A model generated the notes under the pieces. That model did not search any database. It saw nothing but the letters and a program-made list of their open reading frames with translations, and was not told the DNA's origin. The position numbers and the translations under genes were made by a program. DNA of 64,000 bases from Verrucomicrobiota bacterium. Lineage in GTDB: Bacteria > Verrucomicrobiota > Verrucomicrobiia > Verrucomicrobiales > Akkermansiaceae. The stretch covers positions 62,001 to 126,000 of the forward strand of contig JAFLEH010000010.1 of NCBI GenBank assembly GCA_017301995.1, given 5' to 3'. Below are positions 51,746 to 61,355 of this stretch, piece by piece; position 1 is the stretch's first letter, and every line of letters begins with the position of its first letter.

Positions 51746-52265
51746 GGGAAGCGCAGGCTGGAGGCGGGATCGGGTGGTGTCAACCGTTGGTGAGGCCGAT
51801 CCGTTATTTTGCTTTTCACCAGATCCAAATCAAACACCTGACCCTGGAAACCGCGAATGAACGCGAATGCACACGAATTTGGAATTGAAAATGAACGCGT
51901 TCCGACGGCTGGGCCGTTCACCTGATGGGTTGCCCATCCGATCTGACCAACTCATTGGAAATTCGCGTCAATTGGCGTCCATTTGCGGTTCCATCTTCCC
52001 TTTTGGGCTGACTGGTCTGACCGGCCGATATTGCGATTGGGACATCTGTCCTCCCACGATTGGGTTCGGGCTTCCGGCCTGGCAACCGTGGAGGGGGTGG
52101 TGTTGTTGCGCCGGGGCTATCGACGGCGGGGCGAAAGTGATAGGCTCCAGGGCACAAAACGACCGCTCTAACACGAGAAGCGCAACTCGGGGGAAAACGC
52201 GGGGATCGCCGGTTTCGCAGGGAACCATGGATCGTTCCCTGATCTTGCGACGACCCGCCATTTCC
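51746..52265. other. Intergenic stretch with dispersed-repeat fragment
   Basis: No convincing gene in about 520 bp. Positions 51847-51898 contain ACCGCGAATGAACGCGAATG and ACACGAATTTGG, the same repeat family as at 5749-5790. Short open frames on both strands have no recognisable features. Confidence 0.5.
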
Positions 52266-52985
52266 TCACCAACCGAAAACCACCGGCGGGACGATGATTT
52301 TCACGTTGCCGCCCTTGCGGTCTTCGGTTTCCTCGATGGCGCTGACGAGACCGTCGGTGAACTCGATGACCGTTTTGCCTTTTTCCTCCTGCGTGGCGTA
52401 GGCGAAACGGCGGTAGGCCTGGCCGGTGACCGGGTTGATTTCCGTGGTGTAGTGGTTGATCGTCTTGTACTCGATGAATTCCCACGATCCGGATTCCCCT
52501 TTCGGGGTCTTGCGGAGGGTGGTTTTGGTGGGCTTGCCGAGGGAGAGGCCGACTTCATCGGTGGTCATTCCGACGGCGACCTGTTTTTCCGCGATGAGTT
52601 TCTGGACGGCGAGCTGACGGTCGTAAAGTTTGCGCAGATTGGCGATGAAATCGGGGTCTTTCGAGCTGAACGCCTGCGGGGTGACCCAGCCGGCCACATC
52701 GTTGCGGGCACCCTTGCCGCGGACCTTGTAGGCTTTCTCGGTCATGGCCTCGAGCGGGACCTTTTGGTTGACGGCGATCGACCCGACCCGGTTCTTGCCG
52801 TTTTTGTCGGAATAGACCGGTGCCTCGCGCACGACGGTGAGTTCGATGGGGGATTTGACCGTTTGGGCCAGATAGACCACGTCCGGTTCGGTTTCGAGCA
52901 GGGATTTGCGGGGTTTGGCCGGATTGATCTGAGCCGTCGCGGGGAGGGCGAGGCAGGCGGCGAGCAGGAAAACGACGTGTTTCAT
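52266..52985 (-). CDS. Secreted hypothetical protein with SH3-like and SmpA-like parts
   Basis: The 239-residue protein from ATG 52985 has a signal peptide (to ATAQI). Residues about 45-105 (VREAPVYSDKNGKNRVGSIAVNQKVPLEAMTEKAYKVRG) look like a bacterial SH3 domain. The segment QVAVGMTTDEVGLSLGKPTKTT resembles the SmpA/OmlA-type hairpin motif (GMT..EV...LG.P). Such proteins often bind the cell wall. The exact role is unknown. Confidence 0.65.
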   Translation of the reverse strand: MKHVVFLLAACLALPATAQINPAKPRKSLLETEPDVVYLAQTVKSPIELTVVREAPVYSDKNGKNRVGSIAVNQKVPLEAMTEKAYKVRGKGARNDVAGWVTPQAFSSKDPDFIANLRKLYDRQLAVQKLIAEKQVAVGMTTDEVGLSLGKPTKTTLRKTPKGESGSWEFIEYKTINHYTTEINPVTGQAYRRFAYATQEEKGKTVIEFTDGLVSAIEETEDRKGGNVKIIVPPVVFGW

Positions 52986-53055
52986 GGCGATAAATTGGTT
53001 CAACCGCGCGGAAATGCAACCGGCGATCCCTGCTGAGACGAATTCTCCGGCCGGA

Positions 53056-54414
53056 TTATTCAGCCTTTTTTTCGGCGGGAGCGGGTTCTTGTTCAGGCTC
53101 GCTGTCCTCATCTTCGCCCTGATCCGCCATTTGCTCGATGGCCTGGCGGATCGACTCCTTGATTTGGTCGGCGTTCTTGGACAGGGTGGCGTTCGGGTGG
53201 GCCTTGAAGATCTCGTCGAGCGCCTTGATGGCTCCGTCGGCGTCGCCTTTTTCCATGAAGGGCGAAATGGATAGTCCGAGCAGCACCTGGACCTTCTCGT
53301 CCTCAGCCATTTCCGGGTGGGCCTTCATGACTTCCTCGGCGGCTTTTCTGGCTTTGTCGAAGTCCTTGGCGTCGATCAGCGGAGAGACCTTTTCCATGAT
53401 CTCCTTCATGGCCGGGCTCATTTCGGGGATTTGGACCGCCTCTTCTTTGGGTTCCGGGGGCTCGGGCTTGTCGGAGACGCCGGGAACGCATTTCACCACG
53501 CATTTCTTGGTGTCGGACGCCAGATAGATCGCGCCCTTGCTATCCACCGCAACCGGAATGGTGCTGCATCCCTGGACCAGTTCGGTTAGGCCGGTCACTT
53601 TGGTGCAGGTCTTGTGATCCTTGTCGAAGATTTTGACGCGGGTGGGGTCTTTCTCGACCGTCACAATCGATCCGTCTGTCAGGGTGGCCACGTTCACCGG
53701 GTTGCAGCATCCGCGGAACTCCTCGGGCTTTTCGCCGCGCGCCCCGAACTCCGCGGTTTTTTCTCCGGCCTTGAAAGTCTGGACCTTGAAGGCTCCCAGA
53801 TTGGCGGCGATCAGCGAGTCCGGTTCCTGTCCGGGGCAGAAATCGAAGATCCCGCAGCAGAGGCGGAACACCTTGGTGATCTTGCGGGAAACTTTAGGCT
53901 CCGCTCCGCTCACATCGTAGAAAACAATCTGGCTGCGCTCGCAGTCGCCGACCGCAAGTTCCTTGCCAATAAAATGGGCGTCGGTCGCGGTTGCGACTTC
54001 GGACAGTTTCATCTGGCCGGTTTTGGCCCCTGCGGCGTCGAAGACCGCGCATCCGACTCCCGAGGAGACGAGGCGCTTGACCTTCTTGCCGCGGAACTCC
54101 ACTTCCTTCTGCTCGCGGAGGGTGTTGAACAGATAGATGCGGTCGCCCGAAACGGTCATGGTGGTGGGCGCGGGGGTCATCTCCGCCTTGAATCCGCCGG
54201 TTTTCTTGCCGGACGCGTCGTAGGTGAGAACCGTGCCGTCCCCTAGCAGAACGTGAATCAGGTCCTTCGCGTCGGAGGCGATGCAGACCGGCGGCGCTTT
54301 CATATCGTCCTGGCCGAAGGAGATGTCCGCCTTGTAGGCCGGGGCATCGGCGAAAAGCGGGGAGGAAAGGGTGAACAGCGCGAGAGCGCCGACAACGTGG
54401 GTGGTCGTCTTCAT
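53056..54414 (-). CDS. Secreted beta-propeller protein with C-terminal helical domain
   Basis: The 452-residue protein starts at ATG 54414 with a signal peptide (to SPLFADA); the open frame continues upstream antisense to trpB but that part is not a gene. Propeller-like repeats (VCIASDAKDLIHVLLGDGTVLTYDASGKK, GDRIYLFNTLREQKEVEF, STIPVAVDSKGAIYLASDTKKCVVKCV) contain several cysteines including CCGIF. The C-terminal 130 residues are helical, TPR-like (DFDKARKAAEEVMKAHPEMAEDEKVQVLL) and end in a glutamate/proline-rich tail. A redox or haem function is possible but unproven. Confidence 0.7.
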   Translation of the reverse strand: MKTTTHVVGALALFTLSSPLFADAPAYKADISFGQDDMKAPPVCIASDAKDLIHVLLGDGTVLTYDASGKKTGGFKAEMTPAPTTMTVSGDRIYLFNTLREQKEVEFRGKKVKRLVSSGVGCAVFDAAGAKTGQMKLSEVATATDAHFIGKELAVGDCERSQIVFYDVSGAEPKVSRKITKVFRLCCGIFDFCPGQEPDSLIAANLGAFKVQTFKAGEKTAEFGARGEKPEEFRGCCNPVNVATLTDGSIVTVEKDPTRVKIFDKDHKTCTKVTGLTELVQGCSTIPVAVDSKGAIYLASDTKKCVVKCVPGVSDKPEPPEPKEEAVQIPEMSPAMKEIMEKVSPLIDAKDFDKARKAAEEVMKAHPEMAEDEKVQVLLGLSISPFMEKGDADGAIKALDEIFKAHPNATLSKNADQIKESIRQAIEQMADQGEDEDSEPEQEPAPAEKKAE

Positions 54415-54630
54415 AGGAATGGCCTGCGTGGCTGGCAGGGGTCGATACAATAGCGCCACAGCAAAGGGGATTCCCATGACATAGCATGAATTGCGCGATG
54501 TTCGCCATTCCGTGCGGAGTTTTTGTCGGAATAGGGCGTTGTCGGGTCCGGAACTGGGCGGTTTTTCGCATTCGCTGCGCGTGGCTTTGCGTTTTGGAAA
54601 TGGGGGATTGCCAACCTGAGTGTTAGAGTA

Positions 54631-55881
54631 ATGAATCGCGCCGTCATGCAAGCCTCGATCACACCCCAGTCGCTCCGCCATTCGCCCGATGCCGCCGGAT
54701 TTTTCGGCAACTATGGCGGGATCTTCGTTCCTCCCGATTTGGAAGCCCCGCTCGCCGAGGTGCGGAAGGCCTACGAGGTGGTTTCGCGCTCGCACGATTT
54801 CATCGAGGAACTGCGGCGGATCCGCAAGCATTTCCAAGGGCGTCCGACGCCGGTCTATCACGCGGCCCGGCTCTCCCAAAAACTCGGCAAGACCCAGATC
54901 TATCTGAAACGCGAGGATCTGAACCACACCGGCGCCCATAAGCTGAACCACTGCATGGGCGAAGGTTTGTTGGCGCGTTACATGGGCAAGAAAAAGCTCA
55001 TCGCGGAAACCGGCGCCGGCCAGCACGGCGTTGCCCTCGCCACCGCCGCAGCCTATTTCGGATTGGAGTGTGATATCTATATGGGTGAGGTGGACATCGC
55101 GAAGCAGGCGCCCAATGTGGCCCGCATGAAAATCCTTGGCGCGCGGGTGATTCCGGCGACGCACGGGCTGAAAACCCTCAAGGAGGCGGTGGACGCCGCG
55201 TTGGTGGCCTACGTTCAGGATCCGGTGAACCAGATCTATTGCATCGGCTCCGTGGTGGGGCCGCATCCGTTCCCGATGATGGTCCGCGATTTCCAACAGG
55301 TGGTGGGCATCGAGGCCCGCGAGCAGATTATAGAAATGACCGGGGATCTGCCCGACATCGTCACCGCCTGCGTCGGCGGCGGCAGCAACGCGATGGGGAT
55401 ATTCGCCGGATTCATCGACGACCCGGTGGAAATCCACGGCGTGGAGCCCCTCGGGCGCGGCACGACACTCGGCGAGCACTCGGCGACGATGACCTACGGC
55501 ACCGAAGGTGTGATCCACGGCTTCCGCTGCTATCTGCTGCAGGATGAAAAGGGCGAGCCCGCACCGGTCCACTCGATCGCCAGCGGGCTGGATTATCCCG
55601 GCGTCGGACCGGAGCATTGCCATCTCAAGGACACCGGCCGCGTCAAATATGTCGCCGCCACCGATCGCGAGGCGGTGGAGGCATTCTACGTGCTGAGCCG
55701 CAACGAGGGGATCATCCCCGCGCTGGAAAGCTCCCACGCCGTGGCCCATGCGATGCGCCTGGCCCGCGAGAACCCGGAAACCCCGCGCACCGTGCTCGTC
55801 AACCTCAGCGGCCGCGGCGACAAGGACATGGACTACCTCATCGAACGCTACGGCAGCGGCGAGGAGTTCGTGCTGCCCTAA
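54631..55881 (+). CDS. trpB: Tryptophan synthase beta chain
   Basis: The 416-residue product has [32 protein letters not shown] with the PLP lysine K104, [20 protein letters not shown], a [10 protein letters not shown] phosphate-binding loop and a final [16 protein letters not shown]. It condenses indole and serine. trpA is not adjacent. The alternative start ATG 54646 would shorten it by five residues. The last 54 bases and about 40 bp beyond the stop recur at 59400 and 62384 as parts of tandem modules. Confidence 0.95.
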   Translation: MNRAVMQASITPQSLRHSPDAAGFFGNYGGIFVPPDLEAPLAEVRKAYEVVSRSHDFIEELRRIRKHFQGRPTPVYHAARLSQKLGKTQIYLKREDLNHTGAHKLNHCMGEGLLARYMGKKKLIAETGAGQHGVALATAAAYFGLECDIYMGEVDIAKQAPNVARMKILGARVIPATHGLKTLKEAVDAALVAYVQDPVNQIYCIGSVVGPHPFPMMVRDFQQVVGIEAREQIIEMTGDLPDIVTACVGGGSNAMGIFAGFIDDPVEIHGVEPLGRGTTLGEHSATMTYGTEGVIHGFRCYLLQDEKGEPAPVHSIASGLDYPGVGPEHCHLKDTGRVKYVAATDREAVEAFYVLSRNEGIIPALESSHAVAHAMRLARENPETPRTVLVNLSGRGDKDMDYLIERYGSGEEFVLP

Positions 55882-55925
55882 CCGGGGGCGCAAACGGAGA
55901 GTGAGCGATTCGGTGGGGTGTGACT

Positions 55926-56381
55926 TACCCCGTTATCCGAAGTTCAAGACAGTTTGGACGCTCGGATTACCGCTGAACCGCTGAAAACCGCTGATTCCGC
56001 TGGGTTTTGTTTGGCCGGAAAGACGACACCGGATGGTGAATCGGGCACGGCGGATTTCTGGAATGCCGGAACCCGTTGACTTGCAATGAGAAGTGCCGAT
56101 TCCGAAAACGGGAGCCACTCGATTGGCGGAGGAGTCAACCGCTGAACCGCAGAGAACCGCTGAGGTCGCTGAGAATATCGGAAAACACAGCGCCTTTCAG
56201 CGGTCAAACACGCCGTTCCGTGATTGTGCTTCCGATTCCGCAGGATGTTCGTGCAAAAATCCGCCGTGGTGAATCGGGTTCCTGTTGATTTCTGCAGTCG
56301 CCATTTCAGCGGCTTCAGCGGTACTCAGCGCTTCAGCGGTCAAATGGGCCCAAATTCAAACTATCAACTTCGGATTCCGGG
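55926..56381. mobile_element. MITE-like repeat element inserted after trpB
   Basis: The element of about 456 bp is absent from the two paralogous module copies, where GTGTGACTGAAACG or GTGTGGCTGAAACG is continuous (near 62480 and 59502). Its ends carry the inverted sequence ATCCGAAGTT (about 55935 and 56366-56375 reversed) followed by AGTTTG. Inside are many ACCGCTGAA-type units (55972-56012, 56146-56172) and inverted TTCAGCGG units (56305-56340). No protein is encoded, so transposition would be in trans. Confidence 0.6.
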
Positions 56382-56432
56382 CTGAAACGTCGGGTTCGGA
56401 ACAAACCCGCGCGCCAGCCATCAGCAGTTGTC

Positions 56433-56621
56433 ATGCCAAGCCCCGACTCCAACCGGCTTCTGGTGCCCGACGGACAGAACGGGTTTGACACAACCGTCAT
56501 CTCATCCTATGATCACACCGCCGTGAACGGAGGAGTCGATAGCGTCGGCCGGCGCAAGGGGGTGCGAAGCACGTACAACCCCGACGGGACGGTCGTCTCC
56601 CACTTCGAATATCACCAATGA
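56433..56621 (+). CDS. Possible 62-residue protein with RHS-like tail
   Basis: The frame MPSPDSNRLLVPDGQNGFDT ends with STYNPDGTVVSHFEYHQ, which resembles one YD/RHS repeat unit (PDGTV...EY). The same frame in the third module (62531 onward) is stopped by TAG after 25 codons, so it is not under strict selection. It could be a leftover of an RHS gene. Confidence 0.3.
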   Translation: MPSPDSNRLLVPDGQNGFDTTVISSYDHTAVNGGVDSVGRRKGVRSTYNPDGTVVSHFEYHQ

Positions 56622-56622
56622 T

Positions 56623-57267
56623 ATGATCGATTCCACCCAATTGAGTATCTGCCACGCCGCAACAATGTCGTTCCGGCCACGACACAATCACAAAATGGCA
56701 TTTGCAATTGTCGCCGCTTTGGCTGTTGGCGTTTCGGTGATTGCCGCACTTTGGTTGGCGTGGAGACGGACCGCCCCCCTGACTATGGTCGAATGTTCGG
56801 CGATAGTGAAGGTGGATGAGGAATCGGATCGCGCCATGATAGAAAGCGCGCTACCTCCGCTAGATTCCGATCAAAATGACATGCTTTCCGCGGACCGCCC
56901 CGTCGTTTGTGCTAGCGACGGTAATATTGGTAGGTATAAGTTGCTAAGAATGTCTGTGCACCGCGAGTTTGATTGTGATAGTGCTGCTGCCGTGCTCCGG
57001 CGTATTGACGATTGCATAAGCGGCTATTGTCCGATGTCCGCGGTTCCCGTTTCTTTCGAACCCAATAGAAGAATGGTCATTCTTCTCAATGCGAAGAATG
57101 ACCCAGTGGCGTTTGTGGGATCAATGGATTATGAGAATTGGATCTTTGTTTCTCGGGCCTTGAGAATAGAATCCAAAGATATTTGCGCTGTGGATATGCG
57201 GCGGAAAGGGTCCTACTGTTATGTGAATGATCCGATATTGTTCAGGCTATTGTTTGAAAGCCCGTAG
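56623..57267 (+). CDS. Membrane-anchored hypothetical protein of module 1
   Basis: The 214-residue protein has one membrane helix (about 25-46: MAFAIVAALAVGVSVIAALWLAW) and an extracytoplasmic part with several cysteines (VVCASDG, FDCDSAAAVLRRIDDCISGYC, DICAVDMRRKGSYCYV). It starts 1 bp after the small upstream frame. A second copy at 62721 is identical in layout but truncated after about 80 codons. Its placement inside a polymorphic-toxin module suggests an immunity or accessory role; no family recognised. Confidence 0.6.
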   Translation: MIDSTQLSICHAATMSFRPRHNHKMAFAIVAALAVGVSVIAALWLAWRRTAPLTMVECSAIVKVDEESDRAMIESALPPLDSDQNDMLSADRPVVCASDGNIGRYKLLRMSVHREFDCDSAAAVLRRIDDCISGYCPMSAVPVSFEPNRRMVILLNAKNDPVAFVGSMDYENWIFVSRALRIESKDICAVDMRRKGSYCYVNDPILFRLLFESP

Positions 57268-57426
57268 CTGTGAATGCCTGACGGAATGCGCCATGGCACG
57301 CAGCGCGATACTGGTTCGCGATGTGGCCTGACTTCTTAGGTGTCATAGATCGGCAGGCTATGACACTTATGAATCCGCCGCAGCAAGTGCCTACGCACGG
57401 CGCTTGCCCCCCCCCTTTTACGAACT

Positions 57427-57858
57427 TCACCTTCCAGGTGGGATGGAGCGGCCGTTGCCATCGGTTGGTTCGTGGTTCTTTTCCTGTGGGTTGGCTTCTC
57501 TGTCGTTGCCGGGAAGAGTAGGTTTATTCTTATTTTTACGATACTCCTCCAGAGCAAATTCCGCTCGTTCCCTCTTTCTCTCAAGCAGTTCTTCAATTTG
57601 TCCGGGCCGCCACGTCTCCCATGCCCGCCTCCACGGGTTCTTTGAATCGATGTAATCAAGCCCGCCTGAAACGCTAACCGAGAGATTTCTCTTGGCGCGC
57701 GCGGTGTTACCTTGTTCAAGATCAACCAAAACAGCCACGTCCAAACCCCAGCATTCGGCAATGCCTACTCTTTTTCCGTCGACATGCCCTTTGCAGTAAG
57801 CAAACAGCAGACTTATAACGAATAGTGTAGCTGAAAAAATAATATAAATAGGTTTCAT
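57427..57858 (-). CDS. Small membrane-anchored protein of module 1
   Basis: The 143-residue protein starts MKPIYIIFSATLFVISLLFAYCKG, a signal anchor or lipoprotein-like sequence. A soluble part follows with WRRAWETWRPGQIEELLERKRERAEFALEEYRKNKN, a charged helix, and a polar tail. It lies directly downstream of the formylglycine-enzyme-like gene and is probably co-transcribed with it. Candidate immunity protein by position only. Confidence 0.5.
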   Translation of the reverse strand: MKPIYIIFSATLFVISLLFAYCKGHVDGKRVGIAECWGLDVAVLVDLEQGNTARAKRNLSVSVSGGLDYIDSKNPWRRAWETWRPGQIEELLERKRERAEFALEEYRKNKNKPTLPGNDREANPQEKNHEPTDGNGRSIPPGR

Positions 57859-57941
57859 CACGGTTGTCCGGTCAAGGCTCATTTTGGTCTTCATCAAAGA
57901 AAGATGTCATAACGCCCACAAATTGGAAATCCGGTATGCCT

Positions 57942-58916
57942 TCAGTGCGGCCTTGCACAAGTGTCGGAATCCTCCTCTCCTATCCAGACAACGCGAAACC
58001 CAAGCCTCCCCGTCCCTCGGTAGGGTTCAATTGAGCTCCGGCATTCAAAACGCCCGTCTTCTGGATTTGACCATCCGCACCCCCCGCCCCTTATAACTAC
58101 AAATACCGTCTCGATGTTATCGGTTTCGAGGACTACCGGATCGAGCCCTCCCTTTAGATTCCGCTGATAGACATCCCGGCAAAGCTCGGATACATTTCCG
58201 AGCATGTCCCTGAGTCCGAACCCATTTGGGGCTCCCATTCCGACGACTCTCGCAGAAGCGAGCACTCCAGCATCTTCGCCGGTGGCAATGTTCTCGTTGC
58301 AGGATTTCAAATATTCTGCCAACCCGACAATTGTCAAAGGGGTCTGTTTTCCGGCTCTTGCCGCGTATTCCCACTGGGCTTCCGATGGCAAAACTGCCCT
58401 TCCTGTCTTGAAATGACCGTCATTCAAAACCCTTTGGGTCAACAAGAGAAAGAAACTCTTCAAAGTATAATAATCAATATTTTCCACAGGCAGATCGGCC
58501 TTTGCCACGGGCGGCCAGTCAGACGGCCATGGATTGGAAGGAACGGCATGACCGCCAGTTGTGAGGATTCCTCTTACTTTCGCATATTGCTTGTAGGAAA
58601 CTTCGGTTTCCGAGATCCAGTAGCGGCTTAACTTCACCCTCACGGGATTGGGATCATCGGGATCGCGCAAGGGATGGTTTGGGTCACCCCCCATCAAGAA
58701 TTCGCCGCCCGGAATCTCTATAAGCACGATCCCGGCGTCGGTCTCAATCCGACGCCCTTTGCTGATCTCCGCGCCAAATGAAAGATCGAAGCCGCCAATG
58801 CCAAGCAGAGCAATCAGTCCGGCAGCAAGCTGGCGGAGAGATGAACTGCGTTCCACCAACCGCATGTGCGGAGCGATTGCCGGGGTCTCAATAGGAGTGC
58901 GGTGACACATATTCAT
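57942..58916 (-). CDS. Secreted SUMF1/FGE-sulfatase-domain protein
   Basis: The 324-residue protein from ATG 58916 has an export signal (about 28-50, LAAGLIALLGIGGFDLSFGAE). A formylglycine-generating-enzyme fold follows: IVLIEIPGGEFLMGGDPNHPLRDPDDPN, YWISETEVSYKQYAKV, LPSEAQWEYAARAGKQTP, GLRDMLGNVSELCRDVYQ and IRGGGCGWSNPEDGRFECRSS. The paired active-site cysteines of true FGE are not obvious, so it may be a binding or modifying paralogue. Its start overlaps the end of the RHS fragment by 29 bp. Confidence 0.75.
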   Translation of the reverse strand: MNMCHRTPIETPAIAPHMRLVERSSSLRQLAAGLIALLGIGGFDLSFGAEISKGRRIETDAGIVLIEIPGGEFLMGGDPNHPLRDPDDPNPVRVKLSRYWISETEVSYKQYAKVRGILTTGGHAVPSNPWPSDWPPVAKADLPVENIDYYTLKSFFLLLTQRVLNDGHFKTGRAVLPSEAQWEYAARAGKQTPLTIVGLAEYLKSCNENIATGEDAGVLASARVVGMGAPNGFGLRDMLGNVSELCRDVYQRNLKGGLDPVVLETDNIETVFVVIRGGGCGWSNPEDGRFECRSSIEPYRGTGRLGFRVVWIGEEDSDTCARPH

Positions 58917-59400
58917 AATGTTGTTGTTGTTGCCCGATCTGAGTGACTTCAAATCCTGTTGCGACTGGATCAGCACCAGACTTTGTTTGTTGAGCGTGAA
59001 AAACCGGATCCTGCGGCTTGGTGCTGAACCGGAAGGGGAAAGCGGTGGCGTTGGCGACCGTCCCGGCGGTCAGGTTACCGAAGGGATCGTATCCGAAATG
59101 GGCCGCCAGCATGGCGGTTCCGCTTCCGTTGCTGTTGATGGATTCGCTCACGTTACCGTTTCCGTGGTTGGTTGGGTAGTAGCGGACGGACGTGCCGACG
59201 TCAAGTATGGAAAGCAGACCGCCGAATCCGCCCGCGCCCTGGGTGGTTCCGGAGAGGTCCAGACCCCAAAGGGTGACCTTGGAAAGACTCGTCCCACTCC
59301 ACTCGGCGATCCGGTTCCAGCCGTCGTAAAGGTAGTAGGCGGTCGTGGTCGTGGCTCCGACGGTCTCAGCGCGTTTGACCAGGCGCGAGAGGTGGTCGTA
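58888..59400 (-). pseudogene. Orphan RHS-repeat C-terminal fragment 1
   Basis: The minus-strand frame is open from 59400: YDHLSRLVKRAETVG, YLYDGWNRIAEWSGTSLSKVTLWGLDLSG, LDVGTSVRYYPTN, SESINSNGSGTAMLAAHFGYDPFGNLTAG, FRFSTKPQDPV. These are YD/RHS repeats near the end of an RHS protein. After KPQDPV the sequence leaves the RHS pattern and stops within 30 residues. There is no own start or N-terminal part. The fragment abuts the trpB 3' copy at 59400/59401. Confidence 0.75.
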
Positions 59401-59522
59401 TGGACTACCTCATCGAACGCTACGGCAGTGGCGAGGAGTTCGTGCTGCCCTAGCCGGGGGCGCAAACGGAGAGTGGGCGATTCGGTGGGGTGTGGCTGAA
59501 ACGTCGGGTTCGGAACAAACTA
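59400..59522 (+). repeat. Duplicate of the trpB 3' end and its downstream sequence (copy 2)
   Basis: Starting ATGGACTACCTCATCGAACG, the sequence equals trpB from 55828 with few changes and the stop changed from TAA to TAG. It continues into CCGGGGGCGCAAACGG and GCTGAAACGTCGGGTTCGG as at 56381, lacking the MITE-like element. It marks the start of module 2 and is fused to the RHS fragment at the microhomology around ATGG. Confidence 0.85.
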
Positions 59523-59766
59523 CGATGCCCCAGGCCGCAAAGTACGATCAGAGCGTGGAAAACCAACCTAACATCTACGATGTCAAACTGAGAATCGGGT
59601 ACGATGAAAGCTCGGCCTTTCACACTTCAGAGTGGCGGGAAAGGGAGCCATTGGCGTTAGGGGAATCCCCCTCTCCAGACTGAGAAGCCTTGCCGCGCGA
59701 AGCGCTGGGAACTATTTGTCTGGGGGAACTATTTGTCTGGAAAATTGTATTGGGAAATTGTATTGA
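59523..59766. other. Intergenic stretch of module 2 with short tandem duplications
   Basis: No gene is evident. GGGAACTATTTGTCTGG occurs twice in a row (59707-59740), followed by two copies of AAATTGTATTG (about 59742-59764), indicating replication slippage just after the end of the next minus-strand gene. Confidence 0.5.
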
Positions 59767-60840
59767 TCACTTGGCAAGGCAACCCTCCAGATAGTCCATT
59801 GCGGCATCGAAGACCTTGGCACACTCGTCCTTTAATGGTTCGGCAAACACGCGGTCTTTGGGCAGCGTCAGACCCAGGAACATTATAAAAGGCTGAACCT
59901 CATATTCGACTGTGCCCGGAATGATCGGATACTCGGGATTAATTCGCATTATGAGACCATTCACCCTGTCATGCTCGTCCGAATGCTCCGGGAATGCTTC
60001 ACCGTCGGTTTTCCTGAGCTTCTGGAGCAGGGCACGGTTCATGCTTTCGGGGTTCCATTGCAGGGTTCCCGAATATCCCTCACGATCATCATTGAGGCAA
60101 CTGAATTCGAGAAAGACATCCCCGTTCCAAAAAAGCCTCGTCTCGACCTCCAAGTCTCCTCCTTGAAGGCCGAACCACGCGCCAACTTGCCCGGTCTTCG
60201 TGACGCGGGCGATCATTTCCTTGCCAATTTGACGCGGGAATTCGTCCCCTTTCAGCAGTTCGGGGCGAAATCCGCTCTTGAGAAACCTGGCTCTCAATCG
60301 ATCCACGAATGCCTTTTTGGCGGCCAGGAATTTGCCGGCTTTACGGTCGGCTTTCCAATCCAGAACGAATGGCTCTGACGGGTACTTGTCCCAGTTGAAA
60401 ATAACGCGACAAGTTTGCGGAGTATTCTGCTCGTTGAAGGCACCCAAGTCGACATCAAGCTCGCACGGGACACCCGGAGGGATATCGTAATCCCAGCACC
60501 ATCCATGCCCGGATGTTTCGACTCTCTCCCACACGCCGTTCTTCAGTATCTGGAACTGAATACTGTTAGGATGATATCGCTGGCCCATCGGTCGTTCAAA
60601 ACAATCTATCTTCAGCGGCTGCTTCCCATGATGGATGAAAAGGAAGCGCCCTTCGTAGTCCTCAGATTCATGCGAAGGGCGGATCTCCAAGGCGCGGACC
60701 TCCACCTTTGCGGGCGTGGTTTGCGTGGCATGTTGCTGCTCATCAGCGCCACCTATTCCACTACCAAGCAGAACGACCATCATTACGCGAACCGCGAATG
60801 CTTGTTGTGAGCCCCATGTTAACGATGATTCCTTATTCAT
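59767..60840 (-). CDS. Secreted hypothetical protein of module 2
   Basis: A 357-residue protein with a signal-like N-terminus (VMMVVLLGSGIGGADEQ). The N-terminal half is beta-rich with FLFIHHGKQPLKIDCFERP and WCWDYDIPPGVPCELDVDLG. A helical middle follows (FVDRLRARFLKSGFRPELLKG), and the C-terminus contains EYEVQPFIMFLGLTLPK. No family recognised. Its ATG overlaps the end of the upstream small gene by 4 bp, so the two are coupled. A candidate immunity or accessory protein for the RHS tip encoded further upstream. Confidence 0.6.
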   Translation of the reverse strand: MNKESSLTWGSQQAFAVRVMMVVLLGSGIGGADEQQHATQTTPAKVEVRALEIRPSHESEDYEGRFLFIHHGKQPLKIDCFERPMGQRYHPNSIQFQILKNGVWERVETSGHGWCWDYDIPPGVPCELDVDLGAFNEQNTPQTCRVIFNWDKYPSEPFVLDWKADRKAGKFLAAKKAFVDRLRARFLKSGFRPELLKGDEFPRQIGKEMIARVTKTGQVGAWFGLQGGDLEVETRLFWNGDVFLEFSCLNDDREGYSGTLQWNPESMNRALLQKLRKTDGEAFPEHSDEHDRVNGLIMRINPEYPIIPGTVEYEVQPFIMFLGLTLPKDRVFAEPLKDECAKVFDAAMDYLEGCLAK

Positions 60841-61262
60841 AATTCATGCGCAAAATGATCCTTGATTCGTTCAACTGATACATTGTGGATAAGCATATCA
60901 TCCCCAACGATGGAAACCTGGCCATTCTTAATTGAGTGGGCTGAGAAACTGTATTTGAGTAGACTGCGCTTATGAACAACATGAAGCCAAAGTCCAGCGC
61001 CAACTTCTTCTGGCCCAACCGTCCCAATTCTCATTCCCTTCTCTTTAAGGTGGACAACCTTAATGAGCTTTCCGCCATCGAATATTGCCACTGACCGTGC
61101 CTCAGATAGTTCCGCCAAGAAACGTTGAACAGAACCATCGGTAGGTACCTCTGCGCGGGCAGCGAGCGAAATGGCAATAAATCCAATAGCGTGCAGGATC
61201 CGCCTGAGAGAACTCACAAGGCGGATCCCGGAATAGCGAAAGTCTATATGTGTCGATTTCAT
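60837..61262 (-). CDS. Small exported protein of module 2
   Basis: The 141-residue protein starts at ATG 61262 (MKSTHIDFRYSGIRLVSSLRRILHAIGFIAISLAARAEVP), with a signal sequence ending in ARAEV. The mature part is beta-rich: VAIFDGGKLIKVVHLKEKGMRIGTVGPEEVGAGLW. It follows the orphan RHS tip by about 95 bp on the same strand, the usual place for an immunity gene. Family unknown. Confidence 0.55.
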   Translation of the reverse strand: MKSTHIDFRYSGIRLVSSLRRILHAIGFIAISLAARAEVPTDGSVQRFLAELSEARSVAIFDGGKLIKVVHLKEKGMRIGTVGPEEVGAGLWLHVVHKRSLLKYSFSAHSIKNGQVSIVGDDMLIHNVSVERIKDHFAHEL

Positions 61263-61355
61263 TTTGAGAAAAGAGATGTGGGCTAAGCGTCCGAGCTTGT
61301 AGAATTCATATCTGTATAAATACACCATCTAATGAGTTTTCAATGTCCGAATGCG

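Noticed and set aside
51867..53036. Plus-strand frame of 389 codons
   Set aside because: It lies opposite the conserved secreted SH3-like gene and has no recognisable domain.
54415..55893. Long upstream extension (about 490 codons) of the beta-propeller gene frame, antisense to trpB
   Set aside because: The real protein starts with a signal peptide at 54414; the rest is the antisense frame of a conserved GC-rich gene.
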